From Alteriqipengyuania_B sp035481675 (GTDB taxonomy: Bacteria > Pseudomonadota > Alphaproteobacteria > Sphingomonadales > Sphingomonadaceae): 64,000 nt of DNA. The DNA is taken from contig NZ_JAYJJW010000001.1 of assembly GCF_035481675.1 (NCBI RefSeq), positions 1,945,311-2,009,310 on the forward strand, given 5' to 3'. Under the pieces are notes generated by a model that was not told the DNA's origin, ran no database searches, and saw only the letters and a program-made list of their open reading frames with translations. Each line of letters begins with the position of its first letter. Position 1 is the first letter of the stretch. Below, in pieces: positions 1-7,558 of this stretch. Made by a program: the position numbers and the translations under genes.

Positions 1-24
1 ATCGGCTGGGTCGAACCGTCCTGA
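1..24 (+). CDS. hpf: C-terminus of ribosome hibernation promoting factor (partial)
   Basis: The window opens inside a reading frame that encodes IGWVEPS and then stops. Long-form HPF proteins of alphaproteobacteria usually end in a similar NIGWIDP-type tail, and hpf commonly lies just before ptsN, as here. HPF dimerises 70S ribosomes in resting cells. Only seven codons are visible, so the call rests on this tail and the position upstream of ptsN. Confidence 0.55.
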   Translation: MGWVEPS

Positions 25-80
25 CGCCGGCGGCTTTGCTGGGAGAGCGAGGCCGGACCCCACCGAAAGGTGCAGCGCTT

Positions 81-102
81 GCGGGCCCGCTTCGTGGCCC
101 GC
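81..102 (+). repeat. GC-rich inverted repeat between hpf and ptsN
   Basis: GCGGGCC (81-87) and GGCCCGC (96-102) can form a 7-bp hairpin with an 8-nt loop. No T-run follows, so it is not a standard intrinsic terminator. It could be a processing site or a weak terminator in the hpf-ptsN transcript. Confidence 0.4.
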
Positions 103-142
103 CCCTCGCTGCGGAACGATCGAATACGACGAAGTTTACGCG

Positions 143-613
143 ATGCCTGCCAATTTCCTGCTCGACCCCAAGGCGATCCTGACGGCCGCCGACGGGTCGA
201 TTGCGACCAAATCCGATATCCTGGGCCTGCTCTCGACATGTTTTGCCGAGGTTTACGAGTTCGATCCCGCTGCCGTGCTTGCAGGGCTGGAAGAGCGGGA
301 GAAGCTTGGCAGCACCGGCTTCGGGCGCGGGATCGCGATGCCGCACGCGCGCTATGCCGGGCTGAAGCGCCCGGTCGCCGCACTGATCCGCCTGCCGGAG
401 CCGATCGACTTTGCCGCCGCCGATGCGATGAAGGTGGAACTGGTCTTCGCCCTGCTTTCGCCTACCGATGCCGGCGCCACCCACCTGCATGCGCTCGCCG
501 CCATGTCACGCATGCTCAGGGACGATGCGCTGCTGGAGCGCTTGCTGGCGGCCGAAACCAGCGATACGCTGCGCGGCGTGATGACCGATGCCGGGGAGCG
601 CGATGCCGCCTGA
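143..613 (+). CDS. ptsN: PTS IIA-like nitrogen-regulatory protein PtsN (EIIA-Ntr)
   Basis: This 156-aa protein is a single EIIA fructose/mannitol-type domain. The motif GFGRGIAMPHAR places the phosphorylatable histidine at residue 68. In the family, EIIA-Ntr receives phosphate from NPr and regulates potassium transport, nitrogen and stress responses rather than importing sugar. The position after hpf matches the conserved alphaproteobacterial order. Its stop overlaps the start of the next gene, which suggests translational coupling. Confidence 0.9.
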   Translation: MPANFLLDPKAILTAADGSIATKSDILGLLSTCFAEVYEFDPAAVLAGLEEREKLGSTGFGRGIAMPHARYAGLKRPVAALIRLPEPIDFAAADAMKVELVFALLSPTDAGATHLHALAAMSRMLRDDALLERLLAAETSDTLRGVMTDAGERDAA

Positions 614-1079
614 AGGCGATCCCGCCCTTGCCGCAGGCGCGGCGAGCCACTGGCGCGCGCTCGAAGGCCTTTACGCATCGGCCGCGATCAACGAACTCTT
701 CGCCTCCCGGCTGGAAATCGAACGGCAGGGCGAGGCGCGGATCACTTTCGAAGTGACCGGCAAGGTCTACCATGCCGCCGGCGCGGCCCACGGGACGATC
801 TATTTCAAGATGCTCGACGATGCGGCTTTCTATGCCGCGAACACGCTGGTGAGCGACCGCTTCCTGCTGACCACCGGCTTCAACCTCCATTTCACCAAGC
901 CGGTGCGCGAAGGGCTGGTGACCGCAGAAGGGCGCTGGGTGAGCGGCAAGCGGCGCGTGCTGGTGGCCGAATCGCGGCTGGTCGATGCCGAGGGCGAGGA
1001 AATCGGGCGCGGAACAGGCACTTTCATGCGCAGCCGGATCCCGCTGTCGGGCCTGCCCGGCTATGGCCCCGCCCGTTGA
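603..1079 (+). CDS. PaaI-family hotdog-fold thioesterase
   Basis: About 158 aa from the ATG at 603, which overlaps the ptsN stop. The central segment (HGTIYFKMLDDAAFYAANT, then FNLHFTKPV) has the pattern of PaaI/YigI hotdog thioesterases, with a long helix carrying Asp and a following beta strand. Such enzymes hydrolyse acyl-CoA or aryl-CoA thioesters. The substrate cannot be predicted. An upstream in-frame start at 588 would lie deeper inside ptsN, so 603 is preferred. Confidence 0.75.
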   Translation: MPPEGDPALAAGAASHWRALEGLYASAAINELFASRLEIERQGEARITFEVTGKVYHAAGAAHGTIYFKMLDDAAFYAANTLVSDRFLLTTGFNLHFTKPVREGLVTAEGRWVSGKRRVLVAESRLVDAEGEEIGRGTGTFMRSRIPLSGLPGYGPAR

Positions 1080-1089
1080 GGCGAATCGG

Positions 1090-1440
1090 ATGAGCGAGGG
1101 CGAAGCGCGCCTGCCCGCCCACGTCGAAATTTCGGGATTGATCCGCGCGGTCCAGGCCGAAGGCGGTTTTGCAACCGTGCTTTCCAAAGGTGAACGCGAC
1201 GCCGGTACAATCCTTGTCATTTGTTGCGAGAACGGCCGCAACGGCAGACTTTATGAACGGATGCCAGATCTGGACGGCGGCCGAAAATGGACCCTGACAA
1301 AATCGGAAGACTTTGAAAAGCCTCTGGAATTTTCCGAATATTGGCAGCGCAGGGCGAATTCCGATCCCGATTGCTGGGTTCTGGAACTGGATATCGACAA
1401 TGGTGAACGGTTCGTCGGAATTAAGGGAACCGAAAGTTGA
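1090..1440 (+). CDS. DUF1491 family protein
   Basis: A 116-aa protein that begins LPAHVEISGLIRAVQ and contains GGFATVLSKGERDAGTI and LYERMPDLDG, the conserved pattern of DUF1491, a family largely confined to alphaproteobacteria. No biochemical function is established. The ATG at 1090 was chosen because the family starts just before the LPAHVE segment; the longer upstream frame overlaps the thioesterase. Confidence 0.8.
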   Translation: MSEGEARLPAHVEISGLIRAVQAEGGFATVLSKGERDAGTILVICCENGRNGRLYERMPDLDGGRKWTLTKSEDFEKPLEFSEYWQRRANSDPDCWVLELDIDNGERFVGIKGTES

Positions 1441-1461
1441 CGTTCGGGGAAAGGCCGCTAC

Positions 1462-1572
1462 TTGGCCACCCGCAACTTGGATGCGCAGGCGGTGCGCGCT
1501 CACAATTCGGTGAGCAGCATTAGCACGCAGACGGGGGCCGGCCGGCAGGCCGAAGAAGGACGGAACCAATAA
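1462..1572 (+). CDS. Possible 36-aa small ORF
   Basis: The DUF1491 frame stays open after its TGA for 43 codons up to TAA at 1570-1572, with mostly G or C at the third codon position as in real genes here. A TTG at 1462 has AAAGG seven bases upstream. The predicted peptide is polar (RAHNSVSSISTQTG and similar). I do not recognise it. It may be a small protein or simply chance open frame. Confidence 0.22.
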   Translation: MATRNLDAQAVRAHNSVSSISTQTGAGRQAEEGRNQ

Positions 1573-1648
1573 TATAAGCCGCGAATGGGATGCGGCCGGT
1601 AACCGTCAGCCTGCGCAGGTCCGACCACCGCCCTAAGTGTTCTGGAAA

Positions 1649-2344
1649 ATGAAGTTCATGAAGCGCGCCGTCACCCTTGGGGTGGCGACCACGATTTTTG
1701 CCACGCTTGCAGGGGCCGAAGGCCCCGGCGCCCTCGCCCAGGATGCGGCGACCGAAGCAAGCGAAACCACTGTTTCCACGGCGGCCCCTGTCGAAGGTGC
1801 AGTCGCCGATCCGGCCACCGAGGCGCAGACGGACGAAAGCGACATCGTTTTCGTGTCCGAGCCGGTGGTCCAGCCCCTCGATCCCGAGCAGGTCGCTGCC
1901 GATGCGGCCGCCAACGCGACGCCGGCGCAAGCCGCCTCGCTGCGTGAGCTGGTGGCAAGCATGGACACCTCGGGCGAGCTTTCGCGCGACATGCACTGCC
2001 TTGCCGGCGCGATTTATTTCGAATCCAAGGGCGAACCGCTCGCCGGCCAGTTGGCCGTGGGCCGCGTCATCGTCAACCGCACCGAATCCAGCCGCTGGCC
2101 CGACAGCTATTGCGGCGTGGTGCTTCAGCGTTCGCAGTTCTCCTTCGTGCGCGGCGGTGCGATCCCCGCGATCAACACGTCGAGCAAGGCCTGGCGCGAC
2201 GCCAAGGCAATCGCCCGCATCGCGCACCAGGACTTGTGGGACAGCCCGGCCAAGGGCGCGACGTTCTTCCACGCGGTCTACGTCAATCCGCGCTGGCGCC
2301 TGACCCGCGTGGCGCAGGTTAACAACCACATTTTCTACCGCTGA
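1649..2344 (+). CDS. SleB-family cell wall hydrolase (Hydrolase_2), exported
   Basis: A signal peptide (MKFMKRAVTLGVATTIFATLAGA) is followed by an acidic, Ala-rich linker to about residue 115 and a C-terminal hydrolase domain. That domain holds the SleB signature: DMHCLAGAIYFESKGEP with the catalytic Glu, then GQLAVGRVIVNR and WPDSYCGVVLQRSQFSF. The family cleaves peptidoglycan. Expected location is the periplasm. A GTG at 1637 and an ATG at 1658 are alternative starts. A strong terminator follows. Confidence 0.85.
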   Translation: MKFMKRAVTLGVATTIFATLAGAEGPGALAQDAATEASETTVSTAAPVEGAVADPATEAQTDESDIVFVSEPVVQPLDPEQVAADAAANATPAQAASLRELVASMDTSGELSRDMHCLAGAIYFESKGEPLAGQLAVGRVIVNRTESSRWPDSYCGVVLQRSQFSFVRGGAIPAINTSSKAWRDAKAIARIAHQDLWDSPAKGATFFHAVYVNPRWRLTRVAQVNNHIFYR

Positions 2345-2367
2345 GCGGCAGCATAACTGCAACGCAG

Positions 2368-2399
2368 CCCCTGTCCGGTCCGTCCGGGCGGGGGTTTTT
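2368..2399 (+). terminator. Rho-independent terminator after the SleB-type hydrolase
   Basis: CCCCTGTCCGG (2368-2378) pairs with CCGGGCGGGGG (2384-2394), including two G-U pairs, around a 5-nt loop, followed by TTTTT. It lies between convergent genes, after the hydrolase stop and before the xthA stop. Confidence 0.8.
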
Positions 2400-2405
2400 C
2401 GTGCA

Positions 2406-3191
2406 TCAGTCGGTCAGTTCGACCCAGACCGGTGTGTGATCGCTCGCTTTCTCGCGCCCGCGATGTTCCTTGTCGACCCCGGCGGCGACCATCCGGTCGG
2501 CGGCTTCGGGCGAAAGGAGAAGGTGGTCGATGCGGAAGCCGTGATCACGTTGCCACGCGCCGGCCTGGTAATCCCAGTAGGTCCACACGCCGCCGCGCGG
2601 GTTCAGGCTGCCGATGGCGTCGGTCCACCCGTCGCCGAGCATGCGGAAATAGGCATCGCGCGACTCGGGCTGCATCAGCGCATCGTCCTGCATGGCCTTG
2701 ACCGACCAGACATCGCTGTCGCGCGGAATGACGTTGAAATCGCCGAGCACCACGGTCGGCTTCTCGCGCGCGGAAAGCTCCGCCATGCGGGCGCGCAGCC
2801 GCTCCATCCATGCAAGCTTGTAGTCGAATTTCGGCCCGGGCTGCGGATTGCCGTTGGGCAGGTAGAGGTTGCAGATGCGAATGCCGTTCACATCCGCTTC
2901 GAGATAGCGGGCCTGTTCGCCCTCGCCTTCCTTCGGGCCGTCGATGCCGAGGCCGCGCTGCGTTTCCACCGGCGCTGTTCCGTCGGCGAGGATGGCGACG
3001 CCGTTGAAACTCTTCTGCCCGTGCCAGATCGCCTTGTAGCCGATCTCCTCGAACTCGGACGCGGGAAAGCCCTCGTCCATCGTCTTGATTTCCTGCAGGC
3101 AGGCGACGGCGGGGCGCGTTTCTTCCAGCCATTCCTTCAACCGCGGCAGGCGCGCCTTAATGCCGTTGATGTTGAAGCTGGCGATGCGCAC
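2406..3191 (-). CDS. xthA: Exodeoxyribonuclease III
   Basis: A 261-aa endonuclease/exonuclease/phosphatase-fold enzyme of base excision repair that cuts at AP sites and removes 3' blocks. Visible motifs are SFNINGIKARL at the N-terminus, CLQEIKT with the metal-binding Glu34, LGDFNV, RIDHLLLS and the terminal SDHTPVWVEL with the catalytic His. The start is the GTG at 3191; the longer open frame upstream is antisense to erpA and lacks family similarity. It follows erpA with an 8-nt gap. Confidence 0.93.
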   Translation of the reverse strand: MRIASFNINGIKARLPRLKEWLEETRPAVACLQEIKTMDEGFPASEFEEIGYKAIWHGQKSFNGVAILADGTAPVETQRGLGIDGPKEGEGEQARYLEADVNGIRICNLYLPNGNPQPGPKFDYKLAWMERLRARMAELSAREKPTVVLGDFNVIPRDSDVWSVKAMQDDALMQPESRDAYFRMLGDGWTDAIGSLNPRGGVWTYWDYQAGAWQRDHGFRIDHLLLSPEAADRMVAAGVDKEHRGREKASDHTPVWVELTD

Positions 3192-3199
3192 GAGGGGCG

Positions 3200-3535
3200 T
3201 CAGATACCGAAGCTGGAGCCGCAGCCGCAGCCGGCCGCCGCTTGCGGGTTCTCGACCCGGAACGCCGCGCCGCCGAGCGATTCGACGAAATCGACCTGGC
3301 TCCCGGAAACGAGATCGAGGCTGACAGGGTCGACGACCAGTTTCACCCCGGCGGTTTCGCTGACAAGGTCGCCGTCTTCCTGTCCCTCGGCGAGGTCGAA
3401 CTTGTACTGGAAGCCCGAACAGCCGCCGCCTTCGACCGAAAGACGAAGGATCGCGGGCTTGTTCTGCCGCTCGGCGATCCACGCCACGCGCTTGGCGGCG
3501 GAGTCCGTCAGGGTCGGGGCTTGGGTATCGGCCAT
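3200..3535 (-). CDS. erpA: Iron-sulfur cluster insertion protein ErpA (A-type carrier)
   Basis: A 111-aa HesB/IscA-type carrier. The three cluster-binding cysteines are C39 (GGGCSGF), C103 and C105 (GCGCGSSF). ErpA delivers [2Fe-2S] or [4Fe-4S] clusters to apo-enzymes. A second A-type carrier, SufA, lies at 35450-35809, so two are present. The gene sits between the CBS protein gene and xthA, all on the minus strand and probably co-transcribed. Confidence 0.9.
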   Translation of the reverse strand: MADTQAPTLTDSAAKRVAWIAERQNKPAILRLSVEGGGCSGFQYKFDLAEGQEDGDLVSETAGVKLVVDPVSLDLVSGSQVDFVESLGGAAFRVENPQAAAGCGCGSSFGI

Positions 3536-3566
3536 GGGACCGATGTAGGGGGGGAAGGGCGCGCGC

Positions 3567-3995
3567 TCAAGCCGTGGCGATATATTCGCGCATCGCGTCG
3601 GCCTCGCCCGCGATCTCGTCCATGCGGTTCTTGACGAGGTCGCCGATCGACAGGAAGCCGATCATCTCCGTGCCCCGCATCACCGGCAAATGGCGGATGC
3701 GGCGCCGCGTCATCAGGCCGAGGGCTTCGTTGATGCTTGCTTCGGGATCGACCGTGATGGGCGGCGACGTCATGCATTCGCCGACCGATTTCTGCAGGAT
3801 CGCCTCGCCGTCGTTGGCGATGCCGTAGAGGATGTCGCGTTCGGACACGATGCCGACCACCTGCCCCGAATCGAACACGGGCATGGCCCCGATCCGCTTG
3901 TCGGCAAGGATCATTGCGGCTTCGGCCATGGTCTCCCCGGTCGAGCAACCGATGACTTCGCGCTCCATCTGGCCGAGCAATTGCGAAATCTTCAT
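3567..3995 (-). CDS. Tandem CBS-domain protein
   Basis: A 142-aa stand-alone pair of CBS domains (about residues 8-62 and 73-132), with the repeated pattern MPVFDSGQVVGIVSERDIL and then HLPVMRGTEMIGFLSIGDLV. CBS pairs bind adenine nucleotides and sense energy state. The start at 3995 is supported by a GAGGAGG ribosome-binding site just upstream; a longer open frame exists but has no family similarity. The partner protein is unknown. Confidence 0.88.
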   Translation of the reverse strand: MKISQLLGQMEREVIGCSTGETMAEAAMILADKRIGAMPVFDSGQVVGIVSERDILYGIANDGEAILQKSVGECMTSPPITVDPEASINEALGLMTRRRIRHLPVMRGTEMIGFLSIGDLVKNRMDEIAGEADAMREYIATA

Positions 3996-4120
3996 GGGCT
4001 GCCTCCTCACTTCCGGGTATCGGGAGCATGCCAGAAATTCGTGCGCGTTGCCAGATTGGCCGCGGCTTCGAGTAACGGCGGGGCTAGGAAACCGTGCGCA
4101 GAACCGCCATCTGTGCAGCC

Positions 4121-4456
4121 ATGCCCGACAAGCCCCCCAGCCGACCGCAGCGCAAGTCGCCGCTCGAGAACCCCGAAAATGCCGCCTTCGCCTGGGCGCG
4201 GTTCCGCCGCCTGATGCGGCTGATGCTGGCAATCACCATAGGCGTCGTCATTATCGCACTCGTGCTGCTTTACCGCAGCAACGGGCTGGTTTCGGTGCAT
4301 TTCTACATCGCGACCGCGCTCGGCATCGGCTTTGCCATGCTGGCGACATCGGCGCTGATGGGACTGGTGTTCCTTTCCAGCGGCACCGGTCACGACGAAT
4401 CGGTCGAAGACCCGCTGGAAGACGAATTCGACGGCGACTGGGGCAAGAAGGACTGA
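4121..4456 (+). CDS. Small two-helix membrane protein of unknown function
   Basis: A 111-aa protein with a basic, Pro-rich N-terminus, two hydrophobic segments (about residues 28-50 and 60-85) and an acidic C-terminal tail (EDPLEDEFDGDWGKKD). I do not recognise the family. The start at 4121 is chosen because translation from the GTG at 4094 only adds a short non-conserved leader. It is divergent from the CBS gene and convergent with the ferredoxin gene, four bases away. Confidence 0.65.
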   Translation: MPDKPPSRPQRKSPLENPENAAFAWARFRRLMRLMLAITIGVVIIALVLLYRSNGLVSVHFYIATALGIGFAMLATSALMGLVFLSSGTGHDESVEDPLEDEFDGDWGKKD

Positions 4457-4460
4457 GCGC

Positions 4461-4859
4461 CTATTCCTTCACGGCCGGGCGGAGCCGGTAATCCTCCACC
4501 GGCACGCCGCCGATGAAATGTTCCTGCAGGATCCGCTCGAGCGCGGTCTCGTCGCAGCTGTGGTACCAGATGCCGTCCGGCCAGACGACCGCGATGGGTC
4601 CCTGCTCGCACACCTGCAGGCAATCGGCCTTGGTTCGCTGGAAGCCGCCCGGCCCCTTGCCGAGCGCGGCATCGCGGCGCGGCCCGGCGAGGCCCAGCTG
4701 CTTCATCCGCTTCTTCAGGAACTTCCACGCCGCTTCGCCTTCCGCGCGCTTGCAGCATTTCTGCTTGTCGGAAATGGCGCAGATGAAGATGTGACGCTCG
4801 ATCTGGCCGCCACCGATCTTCGCCAGCGCCTTTTCCGCCTTGGCGATACCCTTGCTCAA
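4461..4859 (-). CDS. (2Fe-2S) ferredoxin, thioredoxin-like fold
   Basis: A 132-aa protein with the cysteine layout of thioredoxin-like [2Fe-2S] ferredoxins: CAISDKQKCC near residue 27, then DCLQVCEQGPIAVVWPDGIWY near residue 80. These proteins carry electrons or sense redox state; the partner is not evident. It lies 10 nt downstream of the S9 peptidase gene on the same strand, which suggests co-transcription without an obvious functional link. Confidence 0.8.
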   Translation of the reverse strand: MSKGIAKAEKALAKIGGGQIERHIFICAISDKQKCCKRAEGEAAWKFLKKRMKQLGLAGPRRDAALGKGPGGFQRTKADCLQVCEQGPIAVVWPDGIWYHSCDETALERILQEHFIGGVPVEDYRLRPAVKE

Positions 4860-4869
4860 GACCGCTGGC

Positions 4870-6975
4870 TCACTGCGACAGGTGCTTGTCGAGCCAGTCG
4901 AAGACCGTGTTGTGCCACTGCAGCGAGTTCTTCGGCTTCAGCACCCAGTGGTTCTCATCCGGGAAGACCAGCAGCTGGCTGTCGATGCCGCGCTCCTGCA
5001 GCGCGGTGAAGCTGGCCAGGCCCTGCGTATAGGGCACGCGGAAATCCATCTCGCCGGTAATGACCAGCATCGGCGTCTGCCAATTGTCGACATAGTTCAC
5101 CGGGTTCCAGCGTTCGTAGAGCGCCTTCTGCTCCGAATAGCTGCCGCCGAAGTCCCATTTGGGAAACCACAGTTCTTCCGTGGTGTAATAGAAGCTGCGC
5201 ATGTCGAACAGGCCGTCATGCTGGACCAGGCAGTCGAACCGGTCGGCCCAGTTCCCCGCAATCCAGTTCATCATGTAGCCGCCGTAGGACGCGCCCATGG
5301 CGCAGGCGCGGCTGCCATCGAGCTGGCTGTCGCCCGCCAGCGCGGCGGCAAGGCCGAGCTGCAGGTCTTCCAGCGGCTTGCCGCCCCAGTCGCGGTTGAT
5401 GCTGTCGGTAAAGGCCTGGCCGTACCCGGTGGAGCCGTGGAAATCGATCGAGACCACGGCATAGCCCTGGCTCGCCACCACGCGCGGGTTCCAGCGGCTG
5501 GACCAGCCGTCGTTGAAAGAGCCCTGCGGCCCGCCGTGCACGTAGAGCACGACCGGCAGCGGCCCTTCGACCCATGCCGGCTTGTGGATCATGCCCCAGA
5601 CGTTATCGCCGCCGGCGCCTGCGAAGTTGAAGCGGGTGGTTTCCACCTGCGCCAGCGCCTCGAAATCGGACGCGGTCACGTCGGTCAGGCGACGGGAGCC
5701 CTGCCAGCCGTCGGAAAGATAAATCTCGCTCGGCGCGGCGACCGAATTGCGGGTGAAGACGATGCGGTTGCCGGTCAGGATGGCGGCCACGCCGATGCGC
5801 GCCTCGTTGCCTTCCACAAGGTCGAGCCGGGTGACTTCGCCGCTGCGCGGATCGATGCGGAAGGCCGGATCGTCCAGCACGTCGCCTGCCGTCGCCACGA
5901 TCCAGCGCGAGTCGGGCGTCCAGTTGAGCGAGTGGAAGCTGCGGTCGAAATCCTGCGTGAGCGCGCGGGTCTCGCCCGTCGCCAGATCGTGCAGCTGCAC
6001 CACCAGCCGGTCCGATTCGTAACCGGGCCGCGCCATCGCGAGATAGGCGAGGTAGCGCCCGTCGGGCGACGGCGCCGGCATCGTGTCGGTGGCATCGTTT
6101 GCGTCGGTCAGGTTGCGGACCGCGCCGGTGGCCAGGTCCGTGCGGTAGATATCGACGTTTGTGGAAGTGGGCTCCTCGCCGTCGGATACGCGGCCGGCGA
6201 AGAACACGCTGCCGCCGTCGGCAGCCCAGGCGATATCCTCGCCCCCGCCGAAAGGCATGGTCGGCGTGTTCGCCACGAGCGCGCCGTCGCCCGCCGGCCC
6301 GTCGAGCGGAGTACCCGCGCCGGTCACGACGTTGTCGATGGGGAAGGCAAAGGCGCGGTTGTAGATGCCGGATTGCTCCCAGCCGTCCCAGTGGCGGTAG
6401 AACCCGCCGTCGCCGTCATAGAGGCGGCCGGTCCCGGGGCCGGGCAGGCTGGTTGCCGGTGTGCTGCAGCCGAAAGTGGCGCATTCGCGCGAGAACGTGC
6501 CCATCAGCACGACCTTGCTGCCATCGCCCGACAGGTCGAAGCCCGCCACATTGCCATCGACGCGGGAGACCTGGTGGATGGCGGACACGCCTTCGCTGCC
6601 CAGCACCGCGTGGAACAGCTGGCTGCGCCCTTCCATGCGCGAGGAAAGGAAATAGACCGAGCCGTCAGGCGCGAATTCGAAGCTGGAGGCGTCGCCCGCG
6701 AAATTGAGTGTGATCGGCGCATCGGTGTCGCCGCCGGCGGGGACGTAATGAATAGCGGTGCTGCGGGCGAAGCTTTCCGGATCGGTGGCGGTGACGGTCC
6801 AGAGCATCGCCCCGTCGGCGGAGACGACCGGGGAGCCGAGCCGGGGCGCAGTAACGAGGTCCAGAGCCGTCATCGGGCGCGGATCGTCGTCATGGTCGTC
6901 GGCGAGAGCGGGGGAAGCGGCGAGGGCGGCGGTGAGGGCGAGCGCAACGGCGGCGCTGGACAGGAGCGTTTTCAT
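4870..6975 (-). CDS. S9-family serine peptidase (dipeptidyl/acylaminoacyl peptidase type), exported
   Basis: 701 aa with a signal peptide (cleavage likely after ALA at residue 25), a beta-propeller region with TolB-like repeats (about 40-440) and a C-terminal alpha/beta hydrolase domain. The catalytic triad is visible as Ser563 in GASYGGYMM, Asp644 in GEMDFRVPYT and His676 in DENHWVLKP. The N-terminal propeller limits substrates to short peptides in this family. A periplasmic role in peptide scavenging is likely. Confidence 0.9.
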   Translation of the reverse strand: MKTLLSSAAVALALTAALAASPALADDHDDDPRPMTALDLVTAPRLGSPVVSADGAMLWTVTATDPESFARSTAIHYVPAGGDTDAPITLNFAGDASSFEFAPDGSVYFLSSRMEGRSQLFHAVLGSEGVSAIHQVSRVDGNVAGFDLSGDGSKVVLMGTFSRECATFGCSTPATSLPGPGTGRLYDGDGGFYRHWDGWEQSGIYNRAFAFPIDNVVTGAGTPLDGPAGDGALVANTPTMPFGGGEDIAWAADGGSVFFAGRVSDGEEPTSTNVDIYRTDLATGAVRNLTDANDATDTMPAPSPDGRYLAYLAMARPGYESDRLVVQLHDLATGETRALTQDFDRSFHSLNWTPDSRWIVATAGDVLDDPAFRIDPRSGEVTRLDLVEGNEARIGVAAILTGNRIVFTRNSVAAPSEIYLSDGWQGSRRLTDVTASDFEALAQVETTRFNFAGAGGDNVWGMIHKPAWVEGPLPVVLYVHGGPQGSFNDGWSSRWNPRVVASQGYAVVSIDFHGSTGYGQAFTDSINRDWGGKPLEDLQLGLAAALAGDSQLDGSRACAMGASYGGYMMNWIAGNWADRFDCLVQHDGLFDMRSFYYTTEELWFPKWDFGGSYSEQKALYERWNPVNYVDNWQTPMLVITGEMDFRVPYTQGLASFTALQERGIDSQLLVFPDENHWVLKPKNSLQWHNTVFDWLDKHLSQ

Positions 6976-7048
6976 GCGCGCCTGACTAGCACCGCGGCGC
7001 GCGCTGGCAAATGAACAGATTGGGGGAGGGCGCCTTTGCGGGCGTGGT

Positions 7049-7507
7049 TCAGCCGCGCTTGCCCGCGATACGCGCGATTTCGGCCTGCACCATCCGCTCC
7101 ACCATCGGCGGCAGGTTCTGGTCGAGCCACTGGGCCAGCATCGGGCGCAGCATCTCGCGCACCAGCCCTTCCAGCGAGGTTTCGCCGGAGCGCACGATCT
7201 GCGGCTTCGCGCCCGGTTCGGCGAGCATGGAGAGCGCTGCGAAACTGTCGCGCATGCCGCGTTCGACTTGCTCGTCGATCAGGCCGCCTGCCGGGGGGAT
7301 GTCGTCATCGTGAGACACCATCTCACCGGCATCGGAAAGGTCGAGAATATCTTCGGCCTCGTCCGCATCGACGGGTTCGGGCACGGCGTCCATCCGGTCG
7401 CCCAGCCGTTCCTTGCGCGCCTGCGCCGCGTCGCGGTTGTCGCGCGCGATCACCTGTTTGATGGAGGCGAGGATTTCCTCGACCGACGGTTCGCTTTCGT
7501 GCGGCAT
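7049..7507 (-). CDS. popZ: DUF2497 protein, PopZ-like polar organising protein
   Basis: 152 aa with the PopZ layout: an N-terminal helix (PSVEEILASIKQVIARDN), an acidic Pro-containing middle, and C-terminal helices (LEGLVREMLRPMLAQWLDQNLPPMVERMVQ). In Caulobacter, PopZ assembles a polar matrix that anchors the chromosome origin and cell-cycle regulators. The start at 7507 puts the conserved helix near the N-terminus. It lies 51 nt downstream of tolC, and a TTAACCAT half-site lies between them. Confidence 0.85.
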   Translation of the reverse strand: MPHESEPSVEEILASIKQVIARDNRDAAQARKERLGDRMDAVPEPVDADEAEDILDLSDAGEMVSHDDDIPPAGGLIDEQVERGMRDSFAALSMLAEPGAKPQIVRSGETSLEGLVREMLRPMLAQWLDQNLPPMVERMVQAEIARIAGKRG

Positions 7508-7547
7508 GGCTTGTCCCCGGTTGGCCCCGACACTGCCCCGATGGCGG

Positions 7548-7555
7548 TTAACCAT
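7548..7555 (-). promoter_or_regulatory. Possible CtrA half-site upstream of popZ
   Basis: TTAACCAT (plus strand) lies 41 bases before the popZ start and just past the tolC stop. CtrA half-sites of this form occur at alphaproteobacterial cell-cycle promoters. A single 8-mer is weak evidence. Confidence 0.25.
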
Positions 7556-7558
7556 GAA

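Noticed and set aside
4840..7014. 724-aa open frame antisense to the S9 peptidase
   Set aside because: It mirrors a gene with a full catalytic triad. Its composition (runs of Arg, Ala, Gly and His) is typical of antisense frames in high-GC DNA.
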